64,000 bases of DNA, taken from the NCBI GenBank assembly GCA_905250025.1, contig CAJNOJ010000061.1:392385-456384 (forward strand), in the 5' to 3' direction. The position numbers and the translations under genes are program-made. Source of the DNA: Adineta ricciae. Its lineage: Eukaryota > Rotifera > Eurotatoria > Adinetida > Adinetidae. Each line of letters starts with the position of its first letter. The stretch's first letter is position 1. Shown one piece after another: positions 13,488 through 26,044 of this stretch. Below the pieces are notes generated by a model. It ran no database searches and was not told the origin of the DNA. It saw nothing but the letters and a program-made list of their open reading frames with translations.

Positions 13488-14529
13488 TCATTTGTCTTTA
13501 TCATTCTCAGTTTCCGAGAAAACGGACAATTTGTTCTAAAAAAAAGGATGAAGATAGAAGACAGTCGATATGTCGAGTTGAATTTACTTGTAGTTTGCGA
13601 TTTTCATCGTTTAATTCATCATATTGTTGAATTGATTTGTCATACTGTCCTCGTAATGTTTCCATATCCTCACGTGCTTTGAGTAACTCTAAAGATAAGC
13701 ATGAGTTGTCTATCAGAACGATACGTTCATTTCGGAAACTAACCTTGGTTAAGTTGTTTAATTTCCGCATCATGTTCTTTGGGATCAATGTAACGTCCTG
13801 CAGGAGCAGATGGCACAGGAAGATCTTTGGAGTCACGTTTCTAAAACAACAATCATAGATATGTGAAGACAAATGATTTCAGAACTTACAGTTGGATCAT
13901 TTGATGTAAGACCTTCTAAATGACGGTGAGCACCTTCTGCTTGTTTACGTGCAGCAGCTGAGTCAGCCATTTCACGTGCAACATCAGATAAAAGATTGAC
14001 TAAACGTTTGATGACACTAGACAAGATTAAATCGCTTTTGAGGAAAAGACAATGCATTCCTTCATTCGACTTACAACCAAAGGAAAAGAGCAAAACCGGC
14101 AATGTAGAAATTTCTTTGCGAACGAAATTGTTTCATATGTGCATGTGCCTCAGCTTGTGGTGTGCTCAAATCTTTGACTTCCACACCAGCGTATTTGCGC
14201 AATTCACGAATCGAATCTAGACAAATTTAAAACATTGGTTATTGTCGAAATACAAGATTTAACAGTATTTACCCGCAAATAATAAAGCAAAAATACATAT
14301 GATGAAATTGAAGTAATACTTCGCTCCAGCTTGAAATGCTCGCGCTAGTCTTGACTTAAAAAATCGTTGCCACCTAGGAAGAAAACCATAACAGGATTTG
14401 TCATCGTGTCCTTTAATGTGAAGAAATGGATATTTACCAAGTTGGCGGTATAAACGGTAGAAGTAAAAGGATGACCACAACAAGTTCGCAGTAAAGAAAT
14501 GTTGCGAGAAAAGTCCATTGGAAACTCAT
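13488..14529 (-). CDS. BCAP31: B-cell receptor-associated protein 31 homologue (ER membrane)
   Basis: Seven exons (14529-14438, 14373-14273, 14216-14075, 14016-13890, 13840-13744, 13688-13588, 13535-13488) give 235 residues. MSFQWTFLATFLYCELVVV and FRSQRNFYIAGFALFL match BAP31/29; three hydrophobic segments at the N-terminus are followed by a charged coiled coil. BAP31 is an ER export and quality-control factor. The last exon follows a 52-nt intron ending in TTTTTTTTAG. The C-terminus reads ENDKDK, lacking the KKxx ER-retrieval signal of the human protein (KKEE); only one Lys is at position -3. If the last intron were retained, the tail would be different (stop near 13507). Confidence 0.92.
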
Positions 14530-15934
14530 GATTTATGTTTTATTATTTATCTAATAATAGAGGAATGGACTTTGGAATGTGAGGAAAGAAAAGAATTCTT
14601 ATCAAACTATGTAATGAATACGAAAATATCGAAATCAACGGTTTATATATTCAATATAGAAGACAACAATGAATCCGATAGATGATGGACCTCTGATTAG
14701 AATGATATGGCATGAGAGTTATCGAGTACACAGTAACAAATTTGATTTGATATAATAATGACTCAATGCTGTGTTAGGATATGATAGTGGATTGATGATA
14801 TTGGATGAAAACGATGTGATTTTTATTTAATATTGAAAAGAAATTATTTTTATTAGTTTTAATGTACAAAATTAGTTTATTCGCTTTTAGTACTAGTATT
14901 ACAAGCGATGTTTTTGATTGATTAATATTTTAACGAATAGAATCTCTCCGAATGTCGACCGACCGACAACACTTCGTGTTATCTGTGTACTATGTTTGAG
15001 GCAACATGCATTATGCACTACGTCAATAGACTAATGTCAAAAACCGATCTCTACTGTAATCTAAAGATAGAAGAAGATATGGGACTATGTATGTTCTGAT
15101 AGCACTTTGGAATCGGTTTATTTAACATCATTTTGATATCTGTCGTTCTCGAAATTTAGTTTTAAAAGTTTCCATTGGAAACTTTCCAATTGAAACTACT
15201 CACAGTATCATGAATAATTTAACAAAACGAACTACTAGCTATCTGTATATAGAAAAAACCAACAACTTTGCTACCACAAAATCTCACATTTGTACTAATT
15301 CGAACTTTGCTATTACATTCTTATCAATTGATAGAATTTCATAGAACAAACATATACATATCTTTCGACTCCTATTTATCGTATTTTTATCAAGTCAACT
15401 AATTCGTCTTGGTTATATTGACCTTTGAATATGTTTTTTGATCTCTAATTTTACAAAGATACCTCGCCGTTAAGCATAGTATATCAAATTTCATTTAATT
15501 CTTTGAATAGTCATGTACAACGATGGCTACATATGTTAGTTTGAAAGTGGGGTAGGTGCAAAACAGCAAGCATGGAATCTAATACTAATCATTATGGTAG
15601 GTCGACTAAAATAAGTGACGCGAAAAGAATACATTGGTAAATAATTGATGTGCTTAGCTAACCAGTTAATTCGGCTTTGAAATTATTCAGTTTCTCTCTC
15701 TCTTTTGCTCTCAAGTATTGCGAACACACCCCCATTCCAGCTATTATGGAGAGCTTATTTTTATTTTTCTGTACACATATAAACTCATCGAATATTCAAG
15801 GATATTTTATAAAAAAGAAAACCAAGCCCTTCTTTTGAAAATAAGAAATCATGACCACACCCAGCGACTTTCGTAATATGAACTGTCGTTTTCGTTGAAT
15901 ACTTTTGTTATTTTCCTAATTGTTCACAGGTCGA
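14530..15934. other. Divergent intergenic region, no gene seen
   Basis: A 1.4 kb AT-rich spacer lies between BCAP31 (-) and the threonine ammonia-lyase (+) and holds both promoters. It contains short homopolymers and no open frame with coding character. A polypyrimidine run ending in TTCACAG (AG at 15928-15929) lies 5 nt before the next ATG and may be a 5' UTR or trans-splice acceptor. Confidence 0.5.
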
Positions 15935-18036
15935 ATGACGATGTTGGATGAACGACTTCTGTCCGATGCTGATTTACAACAACGGCAACACGACCTCGAG
16001 AACCAGATAAAGGATATTGAGTACGTTTCTGTGTTATCCATACTTGAAAGCATCGCATCTTTATAGTCTACTGAACATTGAAATAACTGAAGAAGATCTG
16101 TATGATGAATGGTGTGATCCGAAGTCGCCTCATATTCTAACTTTCGAAGAAATATCAGCTGCTGCCTATCGAATCAAATACGGAGTAGACAAAACGCCAT
16201 GTACAGTATGTAATTCATTCGCTTCGAAATTCGATTTGTAATTTCTTTTCCCAATATCTGCAGCCTTCACATATGTCTAAAATAACTGGCATGGAATTGT
16301 ATTTCAAGAAAGATTTCTTGTTACATACGGGTAGTTTCAAGGAACGAGGTGCACGAAATACTCTGATGACATTATCAGCAGTAAGTTTTTCCTTTTGATC
16401 GAATCCTACAAAAACATCTGGTTTTGCTCGTATTATCAGTATGAAAAGGCTCGAGGTGTCATTGCAGCAAGTGCTGGTAATCATGCATTAGCTATGTGCT
16501 ATCATGGTCAACAGTTGGGTATTCCCGTTGTGGTTGTTATGCCTCGACATGCACCGATTATGAAAGTGAATAATTGTAAATCATTCGGAGCTGTCACTAT
16601 TATCAAAGGAAACGATTTGGCTGAAGTATACAATTAATTGAATAGAACAAATATTCACTCGATTTTTTTCTAGTCAAAACGATTTGCATTAAAATTGAGT
16701 CGATTACTCGGTTTGCGTTATGTGAATGGGTATAGATAGATTTCATTGAACACAAACAGCATTGCTTTCTATGTTCGTTTCTAGCTTCGATCATCCTCAT
16801 ATTCTAGCTGGTCAAGGAAGCTTAGGTCTTGAAGTTCTCGATCAAGTTCCAGATGTTGATGCTATTCTCGTACCTACAGGTAAATCATTTTATCAATATG
16901 CATCGATCACATTGTCTACTATACTCTTTTGTAGGTGGCGGCGGCCTTTTAGCTGGTGTTGGTAAAGAAAAAAAAATTTGTTGAATCATTAGAATTCTAT
17001 ACTTAAGTATTCTATTCGTTTAGCCGTAGCAGTAAAATCAGTTAATCCACGTGTTCAAGTCATTTCAGTTGAATCTGAATGTGCACCTGGCTTCTATCAG
17101 GCGACGCAGGGTATACAAAAGTCTTTTCGATCCACTCATCTTACTGATCACTTCGATGTTCATTTAGCTGGTCATCCTATTTATACGGAATGCAAATCAA
17201 CATTGGCTGACGGTTTGGCCGTTCCAATGGTCGGTGGAAATGCCTATGCCACAGCAGCACCATTGATTGATAAAGTTGTTTGTGTAAGGTTAGTATTTGA
17301 TCAAATGAAGGAGAGAAATAGAATAATATGAAATCGAATGATATTTTTAGTGAAGAATATATTGCTATTGCTATTCTACGATTGGTAGAAATGGAAAAGG
17401 CCGTTGTGGAAGGTAGAATTTAACCGATTGCATAGAGTTTCGTAATGATCATTCGTATTTCAGGAGCTGGTGCTGCAGGTCTTGCAGCTGTCTTACAAGG
17501 TTTACTACCTGAATTAAAAGGAAAGAAGTATGATATGACAAGTTCTAACTTAAATACAAATCAACATGCATGAATTACATTCTTTTTTTGTCGTGTAGGG
17601 TAGTCATTCCGTTGTGTGGTGGTAATATAGATACCACTGTGCTCGGCCGTGTTCTTGAACGTGGTCTGGTTGCAGACAAACGTTTACTGAAAGTTTGGTT
17701 AACTGTTAGGTAAAAACAATTTGATACATGGTATTGAACTAATTGTTTTATTCTAATAGTGATCGGCCAGGATCGTTGGCACAAATGTGTAAATTGTTTA
17801 GTTCAGCGGGAGCTAGTGTAAAAGATATTTATCATGAACGTGCTTGGCTTAAATCCGATATGTTTTCTGTTCAAGTTAGTACACTCAGTTTCTTTTCTAT
17901 CAAACTATCCACATATTTATTCATTTCGTAGATTCAAGTTGTATTGGAAGTACGTGATAGCGATCATGCTGATGAAGTAACCAAGGTTATCTCAGAGCAC
18001 TATGATAAAGTTAAATTTCATCAAGATTTACCGTAA
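15935..18036 (+). CDS. L-threonine ammonia-lyase (PLP-dependent, with ACT-like C-terminal domain)
   Basis: Thirteen exons (15935-16020, 16067-16205, 16264-16380, 16440-16625, 16674-16729, 16785-16879, 16935-16961, 17024-17288, 17351-17412, 17464-17527, 17599-17709, 17760-17874, 17932-18036) give 475 residues. The PLP lysine lies in GSFKERGARN, the substrate-loop motif in AASAGNHA, and the phosphate-binding glycine loop in PTGGGGLLAG. The C-terminal 75 residues (SDRPGSLAQM...SDHADEV) are an ACT-like fold, as in TdcB/IlvA-type threonine dehydratases; animal serine racemase lacks this part. The enzyme deaminates threonine, and possibly serine, to 2-oxobutyrate and ammonia. Exon 7 is only 27 nt. 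An alternative ATG lies at 15941. Confidence 0.9.
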
Positions 18037-21000
18037 CAACAATTCAATTCGTCGTATTTAGACACACAAAGAACATCATCGTCTGTAGCTTTTTTTATTC
18101 GCATATCTTAGCTTTTAACTTCAGTGGAATATTATTAATACGTATGATCATGTGCGTATTTATTGAGCATGAATTCATAAGAAGTCCAAAATCTATTATC
18201 AAATTGGTATTTATCGGGTGAATAAATATTTAAAATCCCGTAATATAACTAATTTATTTTCAGTCTGTTGCTTCTCTAGCGATCATACACACGCTAATCT
18301 CTCTCATTCTTGCTTCTAATAAAAAAATTACCTTTCACGATAAAGTCGATGAATCATTTATCCAAATGATTGTTTGTACAAGAAAAAAGAAGAAAGTCTG
18401 ACAGAGAAAAACAGCGATATGTGACATATTTTAACCAACCATTGACCGACCCGATGTTTCTCTTTTATATTTTATCATTTTGAAACATGGTCAACAACTG
18501 GCATGATCACAATATGTTCGTTTTTTGTATGTGAGGCAACTATTTAGCCGTTAAAACGTCATCTAATGTTCAGTTGAGGCTCATTGAACGGAAGCTCTTT
18601 TTGATTTTTTTTTGTTGCTTGATCTTCTCTGCCTTACTCTCTCTCTTCTCTCCCGTTTATAGCAAACGACGCGCTCGATTGACATATTCTCGAGGGAACG
18701 AATCATGTGTCACACCTCGCACGCATTTGTCGAATTGTTTAGCCTTTTGGCTCTATACTCACGTATATATCCAGTGAGTTCACCTTGTTTTATGGCCTTT
18801 ACACATACACATACAAACAGGCCAAGGGTAATTAGAAGCTATCACCGAAAAAAAAAGAACCTTCGTCAACAACATCATTTGGACAGACAAACTCTATAAA
18901 ATATAAAACAACATACGAGTTGAGCTCTCACTCGTGCGCAAAGAACATTATATGAGAATGTCGAGCGCAAACGCAAGGTAGCTTTATTGCTGTTTCCTTC
19001 GAGCTATACAGTAATTGTCCAGTTGAATTTCTTCCTCGCAAGTTTTCAAAAAGAAAAACAATTGGTCTTTATCTTTCACACGTAGAACATTCCAATAGAC
19101 AAAATGAGAGAAAACGATCAGATAACTTTGATTTGTCGATTGTTTAGTCACATATGTATACAGTTCATCTATGTGATCTGGAGAGCATATTGGCTACATT
19201 AATGGATAAGTACTTCCCTGTGGAGCAAGAAACAGCGAACAAAATCAAGAAATAAGCATATGAACAAGAGCATCTGATTGATCAAACGGATGTGAGTAGA
19301 AAAGTTTAATAGGGCCATTGAACGGCAACAGCAGTTGAAAAGTGTCGAATCGTCTGCGTTTGACCGATAACGGGTGCATGTCATAGAGACCAATCGATTG
19401 TGCATATGTGTGAGAAAAACGATAAAAAAAACTAACACAAAATGAACAAACAACAGTGGGTGGTGGTCATTTCCGATCCAATAGTTTTTCAGAAAAGACT
19501 CACTTGAAAAGAAAAACAGATATTTGTAATTCAAAGTGTATCTGTACTTTTTGTTCTCAATTGCTTTTTTATCATTCTGCATAAACTTTTTCTCTTCATA
19601 AATAAATACAATTGGCAAAGAACAATATATAGGCGCGAATCCATTAACGGGGCTTTAATGCGGTACTGATATTGCTCAATAATATGATATATTTATTTTT
19701 ATGGAGGCCATTTCTCTCCTTCTACTTTCTCTCGTTTCTTTTTGCATACATTCGTACACATACACAATATACCTTGTCAACGTTTAGTCGATGATCAGCT
19801 TCTGTTGTTGTTGATGACGATGAACTACTCCAACATTATTCAGGTAGTATGTTGTACTGATATTTTATGATTTCGAAGTCGCGTATCAGCTGAAAAGAGT
19901 TCCCTAGTGACTTGTTTTTCTTATAGAAGTCGTGAGATGATACGAAAAATGATTATCCAATAGGAAAAATACAGATAGCAATTGATGTCAGAACACGCTT
20001 CATTAGATTTGATCTGCACTATCTGTCGGAATGTTATGATTAGAAGAATATAACAAAACAACAAATAGATCTTGCAGATTCCGTTCAAGCATTCGGATTA
20101 TCATTTTGTGACGAATACAATTCTATTTGCAAACAGATTGTTTCGTAATTGGAAGAGAATAGCTTCAAACGCGTCCAGGAAATAAAAATACTACGAAGGA
20201 GAAAAGTAAATACATTATAGATAAGAAACATATGCCAATCAATAGACATACAGATGATAGTAATTACACAAGTATACTTCTTTACTAGATATCTTTCTAG
20301 AGTTTGCTTTGAATTGATCGCCAATATTTTTCAAAGGTGACAAATGTCCTTTTGCTCATTCTTCGTTAACTAAGTCGATTCTTTTATGAAACATACACTG
20401 ACACTTTTGTGATCAAAAACAACTCTAATGACTGGAGGAAGTCGAAGCAAAACGATGACAACATGATCAAAAGGAGAAATACCGAATATAGGTTCCACCA
20501 ACATTGTCATTCACGTCATCAAATTCCCATTAGATAGAACACATTACACATCATCAAGAAGTAGCTTTCTTGTTCCTAGTGTAGATATGATTCAATTGAA
20601 TTCATCTCGGAAATCAAAATGAAGTGTCAACAATCTAGAAAGGCACGGAAACATCATAACTTAATAGTCTATTTCGTTTTTTTGTTATTTGTACGATGCT
20701 TGAATCGTTTTGATTTGACGTTGGACTTTTTTAGTATGCGCATGCCTGTCACATCAATATTCTCTTGCTAGAAAACAACATGTCTGATCTTCACATATCT
20801 ATGCGAGAGAAAAGGTCGATCTCGTTCACTCGAATATAGATTGAAAGGCTAAGTGGCCGACGACTTGATTTACACAATTGTGCTTTTTCTTTCTATCATC
20901 GTCATTTGAAGTAAAGAAAAGCACCATAGACGAGAAGAACTACTTCTACTCTATGATTATTCGTTTATGACATTTTATATGACAAAATTCAACTTGGTGA

Positions 21001-22471
21001 AAAATCTAACATGAATACTATCGGCAAACATAAATCGTCTCAACGTATTGTTTGTTTTCTAAGAAATCAAATAAAATGTATTTCACGACGATTTCAGTTC
21101 AATGCACAATATGACAACTATTGAAATCAGCTCAATTGTCTCGACATCGCAACCTTTTCCCATCGGTTTTAACTTCCATCAATAAGACATTAGTTTACAT
21201 TTCTTTTCTTGTCTTTCTAGTCATCATGACTATGTTTTCCTTTTCGAAAAGAATAACAATACAGTCGGTATTGGTTCAAACGATCGATTTTACTTTCATA
21301 TAGGTATACGCATACATACGCTTTCATCAAAACATGCACTAAGTAAGAACGATCATTAGGGTAAAAGAGAAAAAAACCGATAGGTTGAAATGATATTGAT
21401 TGTTATCTGGGTACGGCGAAAAAAAAAAGCGACAAGTAAAAGAAAATTTTGCAATCACACCTTTGCTTCTTAAGGTTGGTAGTCTATCTATATGCACCCA
21501 TCTTTTTCTTCTCTCTTCTTCGCTTTTTTTCTTCTTCGTCGTCGTTTTCGTATCATATATTTATATTGATACATCTATTTGATCTATACGTACATGTATG
21601 CCTGGTCTCGTTCTTCTCCTATGATAGTACGAGAGGGACACAAAATTAGTCGTATATGTGCTCTCTATCTATATTGTCGTGCGCCTCCGCAGGGTGATGA
21701 CAAAATGAGCAATCGTTCTTCGGGGATACCGTGTGCACATATTGATGATCAATGCAATACAGTTGTAAAAGAAAGAACGAAAGAAGAAGAAGAAAAAGAG
21801 AGAAAAGGACAAATTGCAAAGCGAGCAAGCGTACATGTCTATTTGGGCCTATCAAAGAAAAGAATGGTGATGATTGGTTGAACGGAAAAAAGCGTAAAAG
21901 AGAGGGAAAAAGAGAGAGAAATTCCGTTAGCTCGCTCTTTTCTTCCCTTCGATTGTGCATTCCGACTGGCTCGAAAATATCATCATCTCATCTAACGATA
22001 ATGCTACTGGAGCAAAAACAACAAAACCAGCGTTGAGAAAAGAGAAAACGAGAGATACAATTTTTCTTTATTCTCTCCCTTTTTTCTCTCTTTCTCTTTC
22101 TCTCTCTACTCTCCAACCAACGATAGAAAGAAGTTATTTCCTCCTAACAAATCATTGTAAAGTGCCGGCGATCATTGCCTCCATATTCATTTCAATTGTC
22201 GTTTAAACACGTTCTTCTTCTTCTCATTTTTGTTTTATTATTATGGGCGAGTATTAGTGGCTGTTTTGAGTTTTTTTATTTCTTAACATTAACTATCATC
22301 ATCCGTCTTTTGACCTGAATTGTGTGTGAACTTTTTTATGGGCAATATTATTATTTGACCTCATCAACGACAATTCAATAATAACAAAAAAGACACTGAA
22401 ATTTTTCCGCCCTATTTTCTCTCTCCCTCTCCTCACATCTTACATAAAAACGACGGTAATTATCCGAGACA
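18037..22471. other. Large gene-poor region upstream of the Hox gene
   Basis: The 4.4 kb contains the 3' end of the lyase transcript and then AT-rich sequence with CT/TTC- and GA-rich simple tracts, for example 21515-21550, 21775-21800 and 22060-22110. Open frames here are biased-composition runs with no recognisable domain. A regulatory role for the neighbouring Hox gene is plausible from position only. Confidence 0.45.
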
Positions 22472-23918
22472 ATGAATAACTATTTCAATCTTCCCTCAAC
22501 ATCAACAAATGATCTGTTTTCAAACAACGGGTCAACAACAGCCAATACTGCTGGTAATAGTAATAATAATAATAATAATGCAGGAACATCGTCGAATGGT
22601 GAACAACAAACATCAAATAATGATGTTAATAGTTCGACATCATTCCCCTATGATGTTGATTACAATCGTGGTGGATTTCCCTCCACATTCGATCGATTGG
22701 CGTTTCCTCCTCCTCCTCCAACAGCGAATAAAGATCCACTGATGAATACCTATTCAAACTTTACTATGATGCAAGCTGCAGCAGCCGCAACAATTTCGAG
22801 TTCGAACTCTCATCATCATCCTCATTCACTTCACCCGCATCATCAACAACAACAGCAACAACATCTTCAACCTCCCATGCACCTTCAACAACACCCGTCA
22901 GCAAATGATTATCTTTTACCACCATCGAATGGAACATCGTCATGGAAACAGGGTGAACCCATGTCATCCTCATCCTTAGCTGGTACATCAGGTAATGACA
23001 TGATATCGGCGCCATCAATGCCACCACCTGCACACCCACATCATCAATTATCAAGTTTTTCAATGGCAGTTACTAATCCAATGCTTTACTATGCACATTC
23101 ATGGATGCGACCAGGTAGCGTAGAAAAAGTGAACGGAAATCAAGAAAGTTAATCAGTCAGACAAAGTAGAAGAGAAACATGATTTATAGACAACGTATGG
23201 AGGAAACATAAAAAGTTGACACAAATGTAATCCATTGAGTTGATTAACTTCCTTGACTATCTTGTTTATCTATTAATGAAAGAAATGATTAGTGTGAATC
23301 TTGCCTTGTCTTTTTTCTTTTGTCTCTATAGAATTCAATTTTGAACATAAGCGTACGCGTCAAACGTATACACGTCATCAAACACTGGAATTGGAAAAAG
23401 AATTTCATTTTACAAAGTAAATATTTCTGGAAAATCTCTATATAGAGAAGTATTTTCTTTTCTAAGTAGATACTTAACACGGCGACGACGTATTGAAATT
23501 GCACATAGTTTAGCATTGACAGAACGGCAAATCAAAGTAAGTTCGTCGTTTTTGGTATTGTCTAAATTTCTATCGTCGTTCTTTTTGATTCAATCACAGA
23601 TTTGGTTTCAAAATCGGTATGTATAGATTAGTTCCTTCTTCACAAAATTTGTCTCATCATTGGTTTTCTTTGTCTTGTAGTCGTATGAAATGGAAAAAGG
23701 AAAATAATTTCAAATCACTCAATGATCCAAACGTAAAACTAGAAGCCAATGCAAGCAGTCATGGTAGCAGCGGACATAATCATCATCCTCACGCAATGTC
23801 AACAACTGATGCAACATCATCGTCATGGCCATCGGTGCCAAGTGTTAAAAAAGAAAATAATCCTCATCTTTCTCATCAACATCCTCATCCATATGGTACC
23901 AATGGAAACAATAAATAG
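22472..23918 (+). CDS. Central-class Hox homeodomain transcription factor
   Basis: Five exons (22472-23114, 23332-23416, 23470-23536, 23600-23616, 23681-23918) give 349 residues. The N-terminal part is Asn/Ser-, His- and Gln-rich. A hexapeptide-like HSWMRPG stands just before the 217-nt first intron. The homeodomain begins [19 protein letters not shown] and ends [17 protein letters not shown], with Gln50 and Asn51 of helix 3 present. RQTYT plus KENN places it with the Hox6-8/Antp/Lox5 group rather than Scr/Hox5 or Dfd/Hox4. Three introns interrupt the homeobox: in codon 24, between 46 and 47, and in codon 52. It should bind TAAT-type sites and pattern the trunk; the exact orthology group is uncertain. 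Confidence 0.92.
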
Positions 23919-25324
23919 AAGAAATTCGATTTGTGTGTATATATAGGATATCTCTATTATGAAAAAAAAACAGACATTTGACTTCTAGTCGATTGCAATA
24001 TATGAACACGCGTTTCGTTTCTTGCTCCTCTTTTTCTGCCTTTTCTTTCTCAATATCTTTTGTTTCGTTCTACTTATTGTTCATTCGTTCTTCAATTTGT
24101 CTACAAAGAAAAAGAACCCGTCTCGATTATCAAAGATATATGAATATTAAATGATTATTGATCAATAATGTCTCCGCAGATCCGATTTTGAATTGAACAC
24201 GTCGAAGTTAATCAAGCATATTGACATTTTTGTGTACTCATCTCAGCAATCCAGCTGAAAGGCTTGAGAGAATATTTCTTATTTGATTATCATTATTGAA
24301 GTTTGAATCTTTATATACGTTGTTTGTAAAGCAAATGGCAAGATATTTATATATGAATGACTATCGAAATTGATGGGCAGAATGAGGTGCTTGGATTCTA
24401 GCAAGTAGATAATAATACATTTTGATAGACATTAGAATAAAACCGACAGCGAAAACATTTATTTATGATCGATAGGAAGGATATCGTGCGTATGAAAACG
24501 ACGATAATATTCATTAGTAAGGTAAAAGATAGCGGAGCGCATACGTCATTCGATGGTAGAAATTCGTTAATTATGCGTTATCCCATGTGCTAATCTTTGT
24601 TCATTCAATATTCCGAACATGTCTCTGTCAGAAACATAGGTTACTTATTAATAAACGGATGGTATAGAACTGTCAGCATCATTCCTTTAACTCGCTTTGA
24701 TTGGGAAACGTCACCTTTTTACATCGAAGAGTGTCTCCTGCACATGTTTTTGGCCGCATTGGATGAAACTTCATCTCCAAATTGTTTTGGAAGTTTTCTT
24801 CGTATGACCGGAGAGAATTCTAGGGCGTTAGAATAGACACCACGTATCGTCATCCTATTCTTCTCAGTTTCATTAAACTACATTCGTATGATAAATATTT
24901 ATCTAATTAAATCTACAGCCAAGCCCATTTCTCTCGGTTCTAAAGATTATTTATTTAAAAATTGGATTCTTCCAAGTACAATCCTGTGTTTTGGTTTTGA
25001 ATCTGGAGTCTTAATTTGATCTTCGCAGCAGTTGGTCATAATTAATAATAGTATCATGACACAACGCTCGGTTTCAGTGTAGCTACAAGTTTTCCTCTTT
25101 CGACTCAGGCTATTTTGGAGGAGAACAAGTTAGTGTTATCTCTTCTTCTCGTCACAAATCTCGTTACAAAGGCGTAATTAGAAAAATACGAAACTTATTT
25201 TCATTAAAATTCTAGATTCTTTATCCACCTATATAAATATATAAATCCCCCGTTAGAAAACCATTATTTCCTTGTACTTTTACTCGATTATTCAACCGTC
25301 AACTATATCTCTTGCGAATCGCCA
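23919..25324. other. Intergenic region with TATA-type promoter at the right end
   Basis: The Hox 3' flank is AT-rich, with no coding frame that I trust; the open stretch at 24597-24836 shows no domain and no splice support. At the right end a TATATAAAT element (25231-25239) lies about 95 nt before the start codon of the small secreted protein. Confidence 0.4.
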
Positions 25325-25737
25325 TGCAGGTAACTATCATTCTCTATTGTCATCGAGATGTATTCTACTTTGGATTGGTTTCTATTCAGAAATTAAGTAC
25401 TTTCTTTGCTGTTATTCTCTTCATGATCCATGTTCATGCACTGACGAGCATTCCAGTAAGTTCCGGCAGTGGTGACATATTGAAACGTTCGGACGACACA
25501 TTTTTCCCAAATGAAAATTTTACATTGATAACCAATGAAAAGTTACTTCAATTGAAAGATCTTGCTGATGTTATCGATGACTCAAAATTACATGAATTAT
25601 ATCGCACTGTTAACCATTATGTACAACTAGCAAGAAAAAACAATGAGTACGTTTTGTGGAGATATGATGCCAATGAAGGAGGAATCGTTCTTAGTCTAAA
25701 ACCAAACTTGAATGGTATACTTTACTATGGTAAATGA
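25325..25737 (+). CDS. Small secreted protein, candidate neuropeptide precursor
   Basis: Exon 1 holds only the first two codons (25325-25330, ATG CAG); exon 2 is 25390-25737, after a 59-nt GT-AG intron, giving 117 residues. With this splice the N-terminus is a compact signal peptide (MQKLSTFFAVILFMIHVHA) cleaved near residue 19; without it, an unspliced frame would start further up with a poorer leader. A dibasic KR follows near residue 33. The chain ends in GILYYGK, where a Gly-Lys end could yield an amidated C-terminus after trimming. There are no cysteines. No known peptide family was recognised, so the hormone role is inferred from layout alone. Confidence 0.55.
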
Positions 25738-26044
25738 ACGTGGAACTTCGATTGAATATAAAACTCGGCGTTTCGTTTTTCCTTTTCAATATTCTGTTAA
25801 TTAAAAGACAGGAGAAATACACAAATATACGATTTTAATAAGTTTTATCATTTGTATTTCCTCAACTGTGCGCTTGCTGATTTGCTATGAATGTAGAAAA
25901 ACGAAATGATGTTATAGAGTAACAGCAATACAGTTCTCTAAGTACGCATCAAAAAAGAGAATATAATAAACTAAAGTTTAAGACGAAGAGAAAAGAAACG
26001 AGGAACGGGTTTATTTGGTGTTCTTTTGGTTATCGAATTTCGTT
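25738..26044. other. Short convergent spacer, nothing recognised
   Basis: These 307 nt separate the stop codons of the secreted protein (+) and UQCRFS1 (-). They are AT-rich and contain AATAAAC-like poly(A) words; nothing else was seen. Confidence 0.5.

Noticed and set aside
19199-19618. 139-residue minus-strand open frame upstream of the Hox gene
   Set aside because: Phe/Leu-biased composition from AT-rich sequence, no domain, no conserved pattern.
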